A stretch of DNA of 64,000 nt from Erythrobacter longus (lineage in GTDB: Bacteria > Pseudomonadota > Alphaproteobacteria > Sphingomonadales > Sphingomonadaceae): NCBI RefSeq assembly GCF_000715015.1, contig NZ_JMIW01000001.1:124001-188000 (forward strand), in the 5' to 3' direction. The notes under the pieces are model-generated. The model saw nothing but the letters and a program-made list of their open reading frames with translations. It was not told the origin of the DNA and ran no database searches. Below are positions 8,186 to 17,305 of this stretch, one piece after another; position 1 is the first letter of the stretch, and the number at the start of each line of letters is the position of its first letter. The translations under genes were made by a program, and so were the position numbers.

Positions 8186-8224
8186 GTCTATAGAACACGC
8201 CCTTTGAACTTTAGGAGATGGCCC

Positions 8225-9643
8225 ATGGCCACCGCAGCCCACACCCACGAATATGTGATCAAAGATATCGCGCTTGCCCAGTTTGGCCGTGATGAGATCG
8301 CCATTGCTGAAACCGAAATGCCGGGCTTGATGGCTCTGCGCGAGGAATATGGCGCTGCGCAGCCTTTGAAGGGCGCGCTTATCACTGGCTCGCTGCACAT
8401 GACGATCCAGACCGCCGTTCTGATTGAGACGCTGGTCGCGCTTGGCGCAGAAGTGCGCTGGGCAACCTGCAATATCTTCTCGACCCAGGACCACGCAGCC
8501 GCCGCGATTGCCGACCAAGGCATTCCGGTCTTCGCGATCAAGGGTGAGACCTTGGCCGAATATTGGGACTATGTCGGCCGTATTTTCGATTGGTCGACGG
8601 ATGCTAATCCTGATCAAACCGCCAATATGATCCTCGACGATGGCGGCGATGCGACCATGTTTGCACTTTGGGGTGCGAGGCTGGAAGCAGGCGAAGAAAT
8701 GCCTGCGCCTGCCAATGCCGAGGAAATCGAATTCCAACGCGCTCTTAAAGCTTATGTGAAGGCAAAGCCTGGCTACCTCACCAAGAGCGTTCAGAACATC
8801 AAGGGCGTGTCGGAAGAGACCACGACGGGCGTTATGCGCCTCTATCAGATCGCGAAGCAGGGCAAGCTCCCGTTCCCGGCGATCAACGTCAATGACAGCG
8901 TGACCAAGTCGAAGTTCGACAACCTTTATGGCTGTAAGGAGAGTCTCGTCGATGCGATCCGCCGTGCGACCGACGTGATGCTGGCAGGCAAAGTCGCTTG
9001 TGTCGCTGGATATGGCGATGTGGGAAAAGGTTCGGCAGCGTCCCTTCGTGATGGCGGCGCGCGCGTTATGGTCACTGAGATTGACCCGATCTGTGCGCTT
9101 CAGGCGGCGATGGACGGCTACGAAGTCGTCTCCATGGAAGATGCCTGCAAGCGCGCTGATATCTTCGTGACCGCCACCGGCAATGAAGACGTCATCACCG
9201 GCGAGCACATGAAGAACATGAAAAACATGGCGATTGTGTGCAATATCGGTCACTTCGACAGTGAAATTCAGATCAGCGCTCTCGACAATTACGATTGGAA
9301 AGAGATCAAGGAAGGCACCGACATGGTCACCTTCCCAGAAGGCAATTCGTTGCTGATCCTTGCCAAGGGCCGCCTTGTGAACCTTGGTTGCGCCACCGGT
9401 CACCCAAGCTTTGTGATGAGCGCAAGCTTCACCAACCAGGTGCTCGCTCAGATCGAGCTTTTCACCAAGTCGGATGATTACAAGAACGATGTGTACGTTC
9501 TGCCCAAGCACCTCGACGAGAAAGTGGCGGCGCTTCACCTTGAAAAGCTTGGAGTGCAATTGACACAGCTGAGCCAGACGCAAGCAGACTACATCGGTGT
9601 GCCCAAAGAGGGTCCATTCAAGCCGGATCATTACCGTTATTGA
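8225..9643 (+). CDS. ahcY: Adenosylhomocysteinase (S-adenosyl-L-homocysteine hydrolase)
   Basis: Cytoplasmic NAD-dependent enzyme that splits S-adenosylhomocysteine into adenosine and homocysteine, keeping methylation going. The 472-residue product carries the substrate segments [13 protein letters not shown] and [13 protein letters not shown], the active-site [13 protein letters not shown], the Rossmann motif [20 protein letters not shown] and the C-terminal KPDHYRY tail with the Lys and Tyr that contact NAD. The ATG at 8225 has AGGAG seven bases upstream. Frames open further upstream do not match the family. The length is that of the long alphaproteobacterial form. A strong terminator follows. 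Confidence 0.98.
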   Translation: MATAAHTHEYVIKDIALAQFGRDEIAIAETEMPGLMALREEYGAAQPLKGALITGSLHMTIQTAVLIETLVALGAEVRWATCNIFSTQDHAAAAIADQGIPVFAIKGETLAEYWDYVGRIFDWSTDANPDQTANMILDDGGDATMFALWGARLEAGEEMPAPANAEEIEFQRALKAYVKAKPGYLTKSVQNIKGVSEETTTGVMRLYQIAKQGKLPFPAINVNDSVTKSKFDNLYGCKESLVDAIRRATDVMLAGKVACVAGYGDVGKGSAASLRDGGARVMVTEIDPICALQAAMDGYEVVSMEDACKRADIFVTATGNEDVITGEHMKNMKNMAIVCNIGHFDSEIQISALDNYDWKEIKEGTDMVTFPEGNSLLILAKGRLVNLGCATGHPSFVMSASFTNQVLAQIELFTKSDDYKNDVYVLPKHLDEKVAALHLEKLGVQLTQLSQTQADYIGVPKEGPFKPDHYRY

Positions 9644-9677
9644 TCGGATTTGGGCGTAACCGCCCGAAGATATTCAG

Positions 9678-9725
9678 CCCCCGGACGCTCTCAGGCCCTC
9701 GGCCTGTGGGTTTCCGGGGGTTTTT
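9678..9725 (+). terminator. Rho-independent terminator of ahcY
   Basis: An outer 8-bp stem CCCCCGGA (9678-9685) with TCCGGGGG (9713-9720) encloses an inner AGGCC/GGCCT hairpin and is followed by TTTTT (9721-9725). Confidence 0.9.
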
Positions 9726-9774
9726 GCACCATTTGCCCGTTGCATGAGGGCGCGCCCGCGCATAGCTCACACAA

Positions 9775-12123
9775 ATGGAATTGACGCCGCCCGCCTTGAT
9801 CGTGATCGCACTGTTGCTCGCCGCTTGGACGATAGCGGCGGCGGTCCTTGTGCTGCGTGCGGGAGCAAAGACGAGCCGAGCCAAAGCGCTGCAAACTTCG
9901 CTTCGCCGGATGCAGCATCTGATCGATGTGGCTCCAGCAATTCCGCTTTTGGTGCGCACCGATGGACGGATCGAAGCGCCAGAACGTTTGGCGCGGTGGT
10001 TGGGGCTATCGCAAATACCTGCCTACCTTTCGGAATTGGTGGGAGAAGACGGGGAAGGGCTTTCTCGCCCTCAGGTAGATGAGCTTTGGGAGAAAGTGCG
10101 CACGACGCAGAAAAGCGCCTCGCCTTTCTCGATGACGGTAACGCCGCCAGGCTCTCAGAGGAGCCTTGCGTTGGAAGGTTCGCTTGCCGATGCGCAGGTG
10201 TCGCCGGGCGGGGCCGCAATTGTCTGGGTGTTCGATTTTACCGCCAGCGAAAGCGAGCTTGCGCGCCTCAGCGAAGAAGCAAGCAACGCCAAATCCGATT
10301 TTGCAAGCCTCAGCGGCCTGATCGCATCTGCGCCAACGCCAATGTGGATCCGCGATACGGATATGAACATAAGGCTCGCCAACGAGGCCTATATCGAGGC
10401 GGTGGGCGCGGATAGCCTTGAGGCCGTGATAGAGGGTCAGATCGAGCTCCTCGAAGCGCGCGATGGGCAATCTCCGGCTCAGATCGCGATGGAGGCCTAT
10501 CAAAGCAAAAAGCAGATCGACCGGATTGATGGCGTCACCATTGACGGTGAGCGCCGCTCGATGCGCGTGACCGATCTGCCCTTGGGCGAAGACGGCGTTG
10601 CTGGATACGCGATTGATGTTGAGGAACAGCAGCAATTGGCCCGCGATTTCCGGGCGTTCCGCGAGGCACAGCGCAGCATGCTGGATCAGCTTTCCGTGGG
10701 CGTGGCGCAATTTGCCCCGGATGAGACGCTAAGCTTTGCAAACCGCCCGTTCCGCAGGCTTTTTGGCTTGTTTTCCAATGATGCGCTCGAAGGCAAACTG
10801 CTTTTTAGCCGTTTGCTTTCCGACGCGCGTGAGCGAGGGCAGACGCCGGAGGTTCGCGATTTTCCAGAATGGCGTGAAGAGCACCGTTCGTGGTTTGATG
10901 CGTCAGAAACGCAGGAAGAGAATTGGCCGCTGCCCGGCGGAATGCACCTTCGTATCGTCGCGCAGCCAATGCCCGATGGCGGGCTAGTGATGATCGCAGA
11001 GGACCGCACGGAGCAACTCGCGCTTTCGGCCACGCGTGACACCCTCTTGCGCACGCGCACAGCGACCCTCGACAGCCTGATTGAAGCCCTCGCGATTTTC
11101 GCACCCGATGGCTCGGTCCAATTGTGGAACCGAAGTTTTGCAGGGACATGGGGCCTTTCAGGAGAGTTTCTCGATACTCACCCAAGTGCTCAGGATTTGC
11201 TGGGGGCGATTGGAAGCAATCTGCAAGACCCTTACGAGACGGAAGCCATTGGCGCTGTGGTGCGAGCAGCGACTTTGGATCGACAAGAGAAGCAGGGGCA
11301 GGTCAGGCTTTCTGATGGGCGCACATTGCGCTTTGCTGGCGCGCCTCTGCCTGATGGAAACGGTCTTTTGACTGTGCTCGACGTCACCGATTCGCAGAAA
11401 GCAGAACAAGCCCTTCGCGACCGGGCGAAGGCTCTCGAAGAGGCTGATGCGGTCAAGGCCCGCTTCCTTGCCAATATGTCTTATGAATTCCGCACGCCTC
11501 TCACCACGATTGGCGGCTATGCCGAACTGCTTGCGAGCGGGGCTGCGGGCGAAATGAACGAAGCGGCGAGTGAGTATGTCGATGCAATTCTTACGTCCGC
11601 GGCGCGGCTGACCGAGCAAGTTGAGAACGTCCTCGACCTTTCACAAACCGAAGCTGGCCTTATGCCGATAACCAAGGAGGACGTGGACCTCTTGCCTTTC
11701 CTAACCGCCCTTGTGCGCGAGCGGGAGACAGCGATTGTGAAGGCGGGCATTGGCCTTGACCTGAAAGGCCGGCGCGGGCGCATGGTCGAGGCCGATCCGC
11801 GCCAGCTTGGCCGCGCCGTTGGAAACCTTATCGACAATGCGATTGCCGGTACGCCGGAAGGGGGCAAGATCACCATCCAGCTTCCAAAGCCTGCGCGCGA
11901 AGATGATTGGCGCGGACGCATCATCATTCAGGATGACGGCTGCGGAATGTCGCGGGAGCAATTGGAGCGGGCCATGGGCGCTTCGTCCCAGCCTGAAGAG
12001 CCGGGCGAGGGCGCTGGCCTTGGGATAAGGCTGGCCCATCAATTGGTCGCAGCCCACGGGGGCATGCTTGAACTCGACAGCCAAGAAGGTGTTGGCACAA
12101 TTGCGATGATTACGCTGCCGTGA
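9775..12123 (+). CDS. divL: DivL-like PAS-domain histidine-kinase homologue with Tyr in place of the phospho-accepting His
   Basis: 782-residue membrane protein with one N-terminal transmembrane helix (about residues 8-27) and several PAS-like segments (roughly 45-150, 180-290, 300-415 and 425-540). A DHp helix pair lies at about 555-625 and an ATP-binding domain at about 665-782. The DHp motif reads NMSYEFRTPL: Tyr570 stands where ordinary sensor kinases have His. The N box (NLIDNAIAGTPEG), G1 (DDGCGM) and G2 (GAGLGIRLAHQLVAAHGG) look intact. Caulobacter DivL (769 residues, Tyr550) has the same architecture and the same substitution. There it binds phosphorylation states of DivK and steers CckA and hence CtrA. 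Length, layout, Tyr and the following tsaE all support orthology. The gene heads an operon with 4-base overlaps. Confidence 0.88.
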   Translation: MELTPPALIVIALLLAAWTIAAAVLVLRAGAKTSRAKALQTSLRRMQHLIDVAPAIPLLVRTDGRIEAPERLARWLGLSQIPAYLSELVGEDGEGLSRPQVDELWEKVRTTQKSASPFSMTVTPPGSQRSLALEGSLADAQVSPGGAAIVWVFDFTASESELARLSEEASNAKSDFASLSGLIASAPTPMWIRDTDMNIRLANEAYIEAVGADSLEAVIEGQIELLEARDGQSPAQIAMEAYQSKKQIDRIDGVTIDGERRSMRVTDLPLGEDGVAGYAIDVEEQQQLARDFRAFREAQRSMLDQLSVGVAQFAPDETLSFANRPFRRLFGLFSNDALEGKLLFSRLLSDARERGQTPEVRDFPEWREEHRSWFDASETQEENWPLPGGMHLRIVAQPMPDGGLVMIAEDRTEQLALSATRDTLLRTRTATLDSLIEALAIFAPDGSVQLWNRSFAGTWGLSGEFLDTHPSAQDLLGAIGSNLQDPYETEAIGAVVRAATLDRQEKQGQVRLSDGRTLRFAGAPLPDGNGLLTVLDVTDSQKAEQALRDRAKALEEADAVKARFLANMSYEFRTPLTTIGGYAELLASGAAGEMNEAASEYVDAILTSAARLTEQVENVLDLSQTEAGLMPITKEDVDLLPFLTALVRERETAIVKAGIGLDLKGRRGRMVEADPRQLGRAVGNLIDNAIAGTPEGGKITIQLPKPAREDDWRGRIIIQDDGCGMSREQLERAMGASSQPEEPGEGAGLGIRLAHQLVAAHGGMLELDSQEGVGTIAMITLP

Positions 12124-12587
12124 GCGCGCCTTACACAAAAGTTCTGCCCGATCTGGAGGCGACGGCCGAATGGGGTGCAAAAATCGCTGACGCTTTGCGG
12201 CCCGGTGATGTCGTGGAGCTTAAAGGCGGGCTTGGTGCTGGCAAGACCACGCTTGCGCGCGCCATTTTGGGCGCTCTTGGGCACGCAGGCGAGGTCCCAT
12301 CACCGACATTCACAATTATCGAAACCTATGACGCGCCGCCTTTGCGTGTTCCAGTGGCGCACGCCGATTTCTATCGTTTGGAAGACCCCTCAGAGGCGCT
12401 GGAACTTGGCCTTGATGATTACCGCGAAGACGCGGTTTTGTTGGCAGAGTGGCCCGATCACGCTGGCGGATTTGCGCATGAGGCGGGATGTCTTACGATT
12501 GTGTTGGAAAGTGCCGGAGAAAGCATGGGAGAAGGCCGCGTGGCGACTGTGAAACCGGGGAGAGATTGGTTAGAGCGTTTGCCATGA
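12120..12587 (+). CDS. tsaE: tRNA threonylcarbamoyladenosine biosynthesis ATPase TsaE
   Basis: ATPase partner of TsaB and TsaD in making N6-threonylcarbamoyladenosine at A37 of tRNAs that read ANN codons. 155 residues, normal length. It has Walker A GGLGAGKTT (about residues 37-45), the PSPTFTIIETY switch segment, HADFYRLEDPSEALELGLDDY and LLAEWPDHAG, all typical of TsaE/YjeE. The GTG start at 12120 overlaps the divL stop by 4 bases, and its own stop overlaps the next gene by 4 bases, so it is translationally coupled on both sides. Confidence 0.96.
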   Translation: MSAPYTKVLPDLEATAEWGAKIADALRPGDVVELKGGLGAGKTTLARAILGALGHAGEVPSPTFTIIETYDAPPLRVPVAHADFYRLEDPSEALELGLDDYREDAVLLAEWPDHAGGFAHEAGCLTIVLESAGESMGEGRVATVKPGRDWLERLP

Positions 12588-13570
12588 GCGATTTGCCCCA
12601 AGGATTTCACGAGTTTGTAGCGAAGGCTGGCTGGGAAAATGCGGCGGTGGAGCCGATCCCCGGCGATGCGTCATTCCGGCGCTATTTCCGTTTACGGCGC
12701 CAAAGCGGTGAGACGGCGATGCTTATGCACGCGCCGCCCCCGCATGAGGATCCCGTGCCGTTTCTCGATGTCGCTGCTTGGCTGCGCAAGCATGGGCAAC
12801 GCGCGCCGCAAATCCTTAGCGAAGACAAAGCGCAAGGCTGGGTTCTGACAGAGGATTTTGGCAATGACCGGATGCGCGAATGGCTCGATGCGCGGCCTCA
12901 AGACGAAGTGCTGGCATATGAAGCGGCGATTGATGCGCTTGTGGCACTACACCGGGAGCCTGCCGGACCGTTTCCGCCGTATGATATGGCAGTTTATCAG
13001 CGTGAGGCGGGCCTTCTGACTGAATGGTATTGCCCAGCCAAATCGTTGCAAGTGGATGAGGCGGGATACACCGCCGCATGGGACGAGGCTCTTGCGCCAA
13101 TGGTCAATCGGGCGCCGCAACCCGTCACAGTGCTGCGCGATTATCATGCCGAGAACATCATGCTTCTGGGTGCAAAGCCCACTGCGCCTCAGGGTCTTAT
13201 CGACTTTCAGGATGCGCTCGTCGGGCACCGCGCTTACGATCTTGTATCGCTGCTTCAGGATGCCCGGCGCGATGTGTCGCTTGAACTCGAAGAGGCAATG
13301 CTCGCCCGCTATATTGCGGCCAGTGATGCGGACCAACACTTCCGCGCCGATTATGCGCGCCTTGGGGCCCAGCGAAATGCCAAGATTGTGGGCATTTTCA
13401 CCCGGCTCGCAAAGCGCGATGGAAAACCCAAATACCTCTCCATGATCCCGCGCGTGTGGGCGGCGATGGAGCGAGATCTGGCGCACCCTGCCTTGGCGCC
13501 GGTGGCAAAATGGTTTGACGCGAACATCCCCGATGAACTGCGCAAATCTGGCGGAGGGACCATCGCGTGA
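12584..13570 (+). CDS. amgK: N-acetylmuramate/N-acetylglucosamine anomeric kinase AmgK
   Basis: Sugar kinase of the aminoglycoside-phosphotransferase fold that phosphorylates MurNAc or GlcNAc at C1 in the cell-wall recycling route that bypasses de novo MurA. The 328 residues show the N-lobe PGDASFRRYFRL, the hinge LTEDFGNDRM, the catalytic loop VLRDYHAENIMLL (Asp as base, Asn as Mg ligand) and the metal-binding GLIDFQDALVGHRAYDL. The ATG at 12584 overlaps tsaE (ATGA). The following murU gene, which uses its product, makes the assignment strong. Confidence 0.92.
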   Translation: MSDLPQGFHEFVAKAGWENAAVEPIPGDASFRRYFRLRRQSGETAMLMHAPPPHEDPVPFLDVAAWLRKHGQRAPQILSEDKAQGWVLTEDFGNDRMREWLDARPQDEVLAYEAAIDALVALHREPAGPFPPYDMAVYQREAGLLTEWYCPAKSLQVDEAGYTAAWDEALAPMVNRAPQPVTVLRDYHAENIMLLGAKPTAPQGLIDFQDALVGHRAYDLVSLLQDARRDVSLELEEAMLARYIAASDADQHFRADYARLGAQRNAKIVGIFTRLAKRDGKPKYLSMIPRVWAAMERDLAHPALAPVAKWFDANIPDELRKSGGGTIA

Positions 13571-14283
13571 CAGGGCTTGCCAGCGACACTGCCATGGTGA
13601 TGGCCGCCGGTATGGGAAAGCGTATGCGGCCCCTGACCGCGACGATGCCAAAGCCGATGGTGCGGGTTGCTGGAAAACCGCTGATCGACCACGCGCTTGA
13701 TCGGCTCGCGGACAGCGGTGTTGAGCGCGCTGTCGTCAATGTCCATTATCTGGCCGACGCGCTTGAGGCTCACGTCCTTGAACGCGCGGTGCCAAAGATC
13801 ACGATTTCGGACGAGCGTGACGCCCTGCTTGAAACAGGCGGCGGGTTGATCAAGGCGCAAGATATGCTGCCTGATCAGTTCTTTTGTCTTAACGCAGACA
13901 ACATCTGGCTCGATGGTCCAAAAAGCGCTTTTCATGACCTTTCTGCGCGCTGGAACCCGGATGAAATGGATGCGCTGTTGCTTTTGGTAAGCCATGCGCG
14001 CGCTGAAAACTTCTCAGGCAAGGGCGACTTTCACATGGACCCGGTCGGGCGTCTCTCCCGCCGTAAATCGGGGCGGATAGCGCCATTTATCTACACCGGC
14101 ATTCAGCTCCTTTCAAAGCGCCTCTTGCGCGATGCGCCAGAGGGCAAGTTTTCGACCAACATTTTGTGGAACAGGGCCATGGATGAAGGGCGCCTCTACG
14201 GTATTTCATTCACTGGCCTATGGTTCGAAGTCGGCACGCCTGACGCGATCGGGCCCACAGAAGACGCGCTCAAGCGTGGCTGA
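13567..14283 (+). CDS. murU: N-acetylmuramate alpha-1-phosphate uridylyltransferase MurU
   Basis: Transfers UMP to MurNAc-1-phosphate, giving UDP-MurNAc for peptidoglycan synthesis. 238-residue single-domain nucleotidyltransferase with the signature MVMAAGMGKRMRPLT, the following Lys of MPKPMVRVAGKPLI, and FFCLNADNIW, where Asp binds Mg. Length is close to that of Pseudomonas MurU (about 223). The GTG at 13567 overlaps the amgK stop by 4 bases. The AmgK-MurU pair is known from pseudomonads and Caulobacter and confers intrinsic fosfomycin tolerance there; that consequence is inferred here. Confidence 0.92.
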   Translation: MTGLASDTAMVMAAGMGKRMRPLTATMPKPMVRVAGKPLIDHALDRLADSGVERAVVNVHYLADALEAHVLERAVPKITISDERDALLETGGGLIKAQDMLPDQFFCLNADNIWLDGPKSAFHDLSARWNPDEMDALLLLVSHARAENFSGKGDFHMDPVGRLSRRKSGRIAPFIYTGIQLLSKRLLRDAPEGKFSTNILWNRAMDEGRLYGISFTGLWFEVGTPDAIGPTEDALKRG

Positions 14284-17200
14284 GGGTAAAACACCGAACA
14301 TCTACTCCATTGCCGCGCACCGCGGTTTTGCTGATGCTCTCGTGGCAGGGCTGGTCCCGCGTTATGGTGATGACGAGCTTGGCCTTGCGCGCCTCACCCT
14401 GCTTGTTCCCAGCTCACGCGCGGCGCGGACCATGTCCGAAGCCTTTATCCGGCACGCGGGGGAAACCGGCAGGCCGGGAATGCTGATGCCGCGCATGGTG
14501 GCGATTGGCGATCTTGATCTCGACGAGGCATTGGGCGCGTTGCTTGATCCGCTTGGGGCAAGCGATATTCCGCCTGCAATCGAGCCCACGCGGCGCTGGC
14601 TTGGGCTTGCGCAGTTGATCGAGGAAGAGCGCAAAGAGCTTAGCGAGACACCTCTGCCCGGAGCTGCGCGCCTGCGATTGGCGCGGGAGCTTGCTCGCAC
14701 GATGGACCGGCTTTTGGTTGAGGAGAAGACGCCCGACGACCTTCTGGGCGAGCCCATTCTCGATATGCTCGGAGATTTATCCGACCATTGGAAACGATCT
14801 CTTCGCCTGTTCGCGCGGGTTCAAGAACGGTGGCGTTCGCGCCTTGATGAATTAGGCGAAGTCGATGCCGCAACGCGGCGCAATCTGTTGTTCAACAGGG
14901 CGACCACAAAGTGGAAAGCAAGCACGCCAGCAACGCCGATTGTCGCCGCAGGTGTCACCAGTGCGTCGCCCGCCTTGGCGCGGATGCTTCGCGCAGTTGC
15001 CGACCTTCCCAATGGCGCGGTGATCCTGCCCGATCTTGACCTTAAGCTTCCCGATGACGCGTGGGAGGAACTGGGGAGGGCTGGCGCAGCGCCAGAGCCT
15101 GGAGGTGAGGTCTTTGGTTCCAAAGATGCGCTCACCCACCCGCAATATCATCTCAAACTCCTGCTTGAACGCATGGGGGTGGCGCGCGCGGAAGTGCGCC
15201 CCTGGCACCGATCTGGCATAAGCGCGGCGGAACCTGCACGCGCGGTCGCGATCAGCTCGTTGTTCTTGCCGCCTAAGGCAAGCCGGTCATGGGCACAGCT
15301 GGAACCTGAAAAGCGCCGTCTAAAAGATGTGCGCCTAATGACGAGCGCCACGGTCGAGGACGAAGCGCAGAGCATTGCTCTGTTGGTGCGTGAGGCATTG
15401 GAAGTGCCGGAAAAGCGGGTCGCGGTGATCAGCGCGGATCGCTCGCTTGCACGCCGCGTTACGCAAAATTTGCAGCGCTGGAATATCGAGGCGAACGATA
15501 CAGCGGGGCGAGCCTTGTCGCTCACTCCTGCAGGTAGAATGCTCGGGCTGCTGGCCGAGTTGGTCTCACACGGACCGGGACCCGCGCACGTGATCGGCGC
15601 GCTTGCGCATCCGCTGGTGCTGCGTGATGACGCGGAGGCACGGGCCGAATGGTTGCGTTCTTTGCGCCAGTTTGACCGCAAATTGCGCGGACCATCGCCA
15701 GCACCGGGCCTTGGTCCATTGCGGGAGATTGCCCGCAAGGCTGGTGTTTGCGAATGGTGGGAAAAGGTGGAGGAGGTTCTTACCCCTCTGACAGATCTGC
15801 CAGAGCATTTGCCGCTTGCCGATGCGCTGGACCTGTTAGCGCAAGGGGGAGAGGCGCTTGCCGCAGAAGCATTGTGGTCGCGCGAGGATGGCCGCGCTCT
15901 GTCAGCCATGGTTGAAGACTTGCGGCTTAACGCGCGGCTGCTTGGCACTGTGATTGAGCCGGCGGACCTTGCGGGAATCGTGCGTGATTGCATGGACGAA
16001 ATCGCGGTGCGCCCCCCTTACGGCGGACACCCGCGCGTGGCGATTTACGGCCTGCTCGAATCTCGGCTTGCAAGGGCGGATCTGGTCATTTGCGGCGGGC
16101 TGAACGAGGGCAGCTGGCCGCAGGCTCCCGGCTCTGACGCATTGCTTGCGCCCGGTGTTCTTCGCGCGCTTGGCGTACCTGGCGCAGAGTTTCGCATCGG
16201 TCTTGCCGCGCATGATTTGGCAGGGGCACTTGGTGCGCCTGAAGTTGTGCTTAGCCGGGCGCAGCGCGATGCGGAGGGGCCAACTTTGCCCTCGCGTTTC
16301 CTGCTTCGCGTCGAAGCCTTGTTGGGCGAAATTGTGCAGGAGACGCGCGAGACGCGCATGCCCTGGCTTTTGGCAAAGCTTGACCGCGCGCCCGAGCCTG
16401 CCGAACCCTATCCGCGCCCCGAACCCCTTCCCAGCGCCAAGCAGCGCCGCGTGGATATCAAAGTCACCGCGCTCGACCGGCTTCTGGGCGATCCTTACCA
16501 GTTTTATGCAAGCGAGATATTAGGCCTTCGCAAGCTTGACCCGCTCGCCGCCGACCCCTTCAGTGATCCGGCACTTCGCGGCACATTGGTGCACGAAATT
16601 CTGGACGCATGGCACAGGGCGAGGGAAGGCGACCCCGTACTGCCCATAGCGGAATTCGCCGCCCGAAAGTTTGCCGAAGCGCAAGTTCACCCGCTGTTTA
16701 AAGGGCTGTGGCAACCGCGCCTGATCGCTGCGATGGAGCGGTTTGAGGCATGGGTTGACGCGGCCAAGCAAGAAGGCCGCCATGTGCTTGCCACCGAAGC
16801 GGATGGGTCAATGATGGTGCGCGGCGTGAAAGTGCGCGGACGAGCAGACCGGATAGACCGGTTGGCTGACGGCAGCCTTGCGATTGTCGATTACAAAACC
16901 GGCAGCGCCCCTACTAAAAAGGAAGTCGAGAAAGGATTTCGGCTCCAGCTGGGCTTGCTCGGGCTTATCGCTCAAGACGGCAGTTTCGAGGTGGGCAATG
17001 AGCTCATTTCGGGCGCGGCAAGTGTTTTTGAATATTGGTCGGCGCACAAGAAAGACGGCGAATATGGCGAGATATTTGTGCCGATGAAGGTGGCTGGGAA
17101 GAAGTCGGGCCTCCTGCCCGACCAATTCCTTCCCGAGCACGACAAGTTTCTGCACATTGCTATCGACCGCTTTATCCTTGGCAGCGACCCTTTCACGGCG

Positions 17201-17305
17201 AAGGAAAACCCCGATTACCCCGGCTATTCCGACTACGATCAGCTTATGCGGCTTGAGGAATGGATCGTCCGGGTAAGCAATGCCGAAGGGGAGAACGGCC
17301 AGTGA
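14276..17305 (+). CDS. addB: Double-strand break repair protein AddB
   Basis: Subunit of the AddAB helicase-nuclease that resects double-strand ends for RecA, the alphaproteobacterial counterpart of RecBCD. The GTG at 14276 overlaps murU by 8 bases and gives 1009 residues, as usual for the alphaproteobacterial type. The N-terminal region (LTLLVPSSRAARTM) is a degenerate UvrD-like helicase fold. The C-terminal 250 residues hold the PD-(D/E)xK nuclease: GTLVHEILDAWHRA, then GRADRIDRLADGSLAIVDYKTG with catalytic Asp and Lys. Its 3' end overlaps addA by 4 bases. Confidence 0.93.
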   Translation: MAEGKTPNIYSIAAHRGFADALVAGLVPRYGDDELGLARLTLLVPSSRAARTMSEAFIRHAGETGRPGMLMPRMVAIGDLDLDEALGALLDPLGASDIPPAIEPTRRWLGLAQLIEEERKELSETPLPGAARLRLARELARTMDRLLVEEKTPDDLLGEPILDMLGDLSDHWKRSLRLFARVQERWRSRLDELGEVDAATRRNLLFNRATTKWKASTPATPIVAAGVTSASPALARMLRAVADLPNGAVILPDLDLKLPDDAWEELGRAGAAPEPGGEVFGSKDALTHPQYHLKLLLERMGVARAEVRPWHRSGISAAEPARAVAISSLFLPPKASRSWAQLEPEKRRLKDVRLMTSATVEDEAQSIALLVREALEVPEKRVAVISADRSLARRVTQNLQRWNIEANDTAGRALSLTPAGRMLGLLAELVSHGPGPAHVIGALAHPLVLRDDAEARAEWLRSLRQFDRKLRGPSPAPGLGPLREIARKAGVCEWWEKVEEVLTPLTDLPEHLPLADALDLLAQGGEALAAEALWSREDGRALSAMVEDLRLNARLLGTVIEPADLAGIVRDCMDEIAVRPPYGGHPRVAIYGLLESRLARADLVICGGLNEGSWPQAPGSDALLAPGVLRALGVPGAEFRIGLAAHDLAGALGAPEVVLSRAQRDAEGPTLPSRFLLRVEALLGEIVQETRETRMPWLLAKLDRAPEPAEPYPRPEPLPSAKQRRVDIKVTALDRLLGDPYQFYASEILGLRKLDPLAADPFSDPALRGTLVHEILDAWHRAREGDPVLPIAEFAARKFAEAQVHPLFKGLWQPRLIAAMERFEAWVDAAKQEGRHVLATEADGSMMVRGVKVRGRADRIDRLADGSLAIVDYKTGSAPTKKEVEKGFRLQLGLLGLIAQDGSFEVGNELISGAASVFEYWSAHKKDGEYGEIFVPMKVAGKKSGLLPDQFLPEHDKFLHIAIDRFILGSDPFTAKENPDYPGYSDYDQLMRLEEWIVRVSNAEGENGQ

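Noticed and set aside
8147-9631. Minus-strand frame of 494 codons within ahcY
   Set aside because: Fully antisense to an intact, highly conserved enzyme, with no family resemblance.
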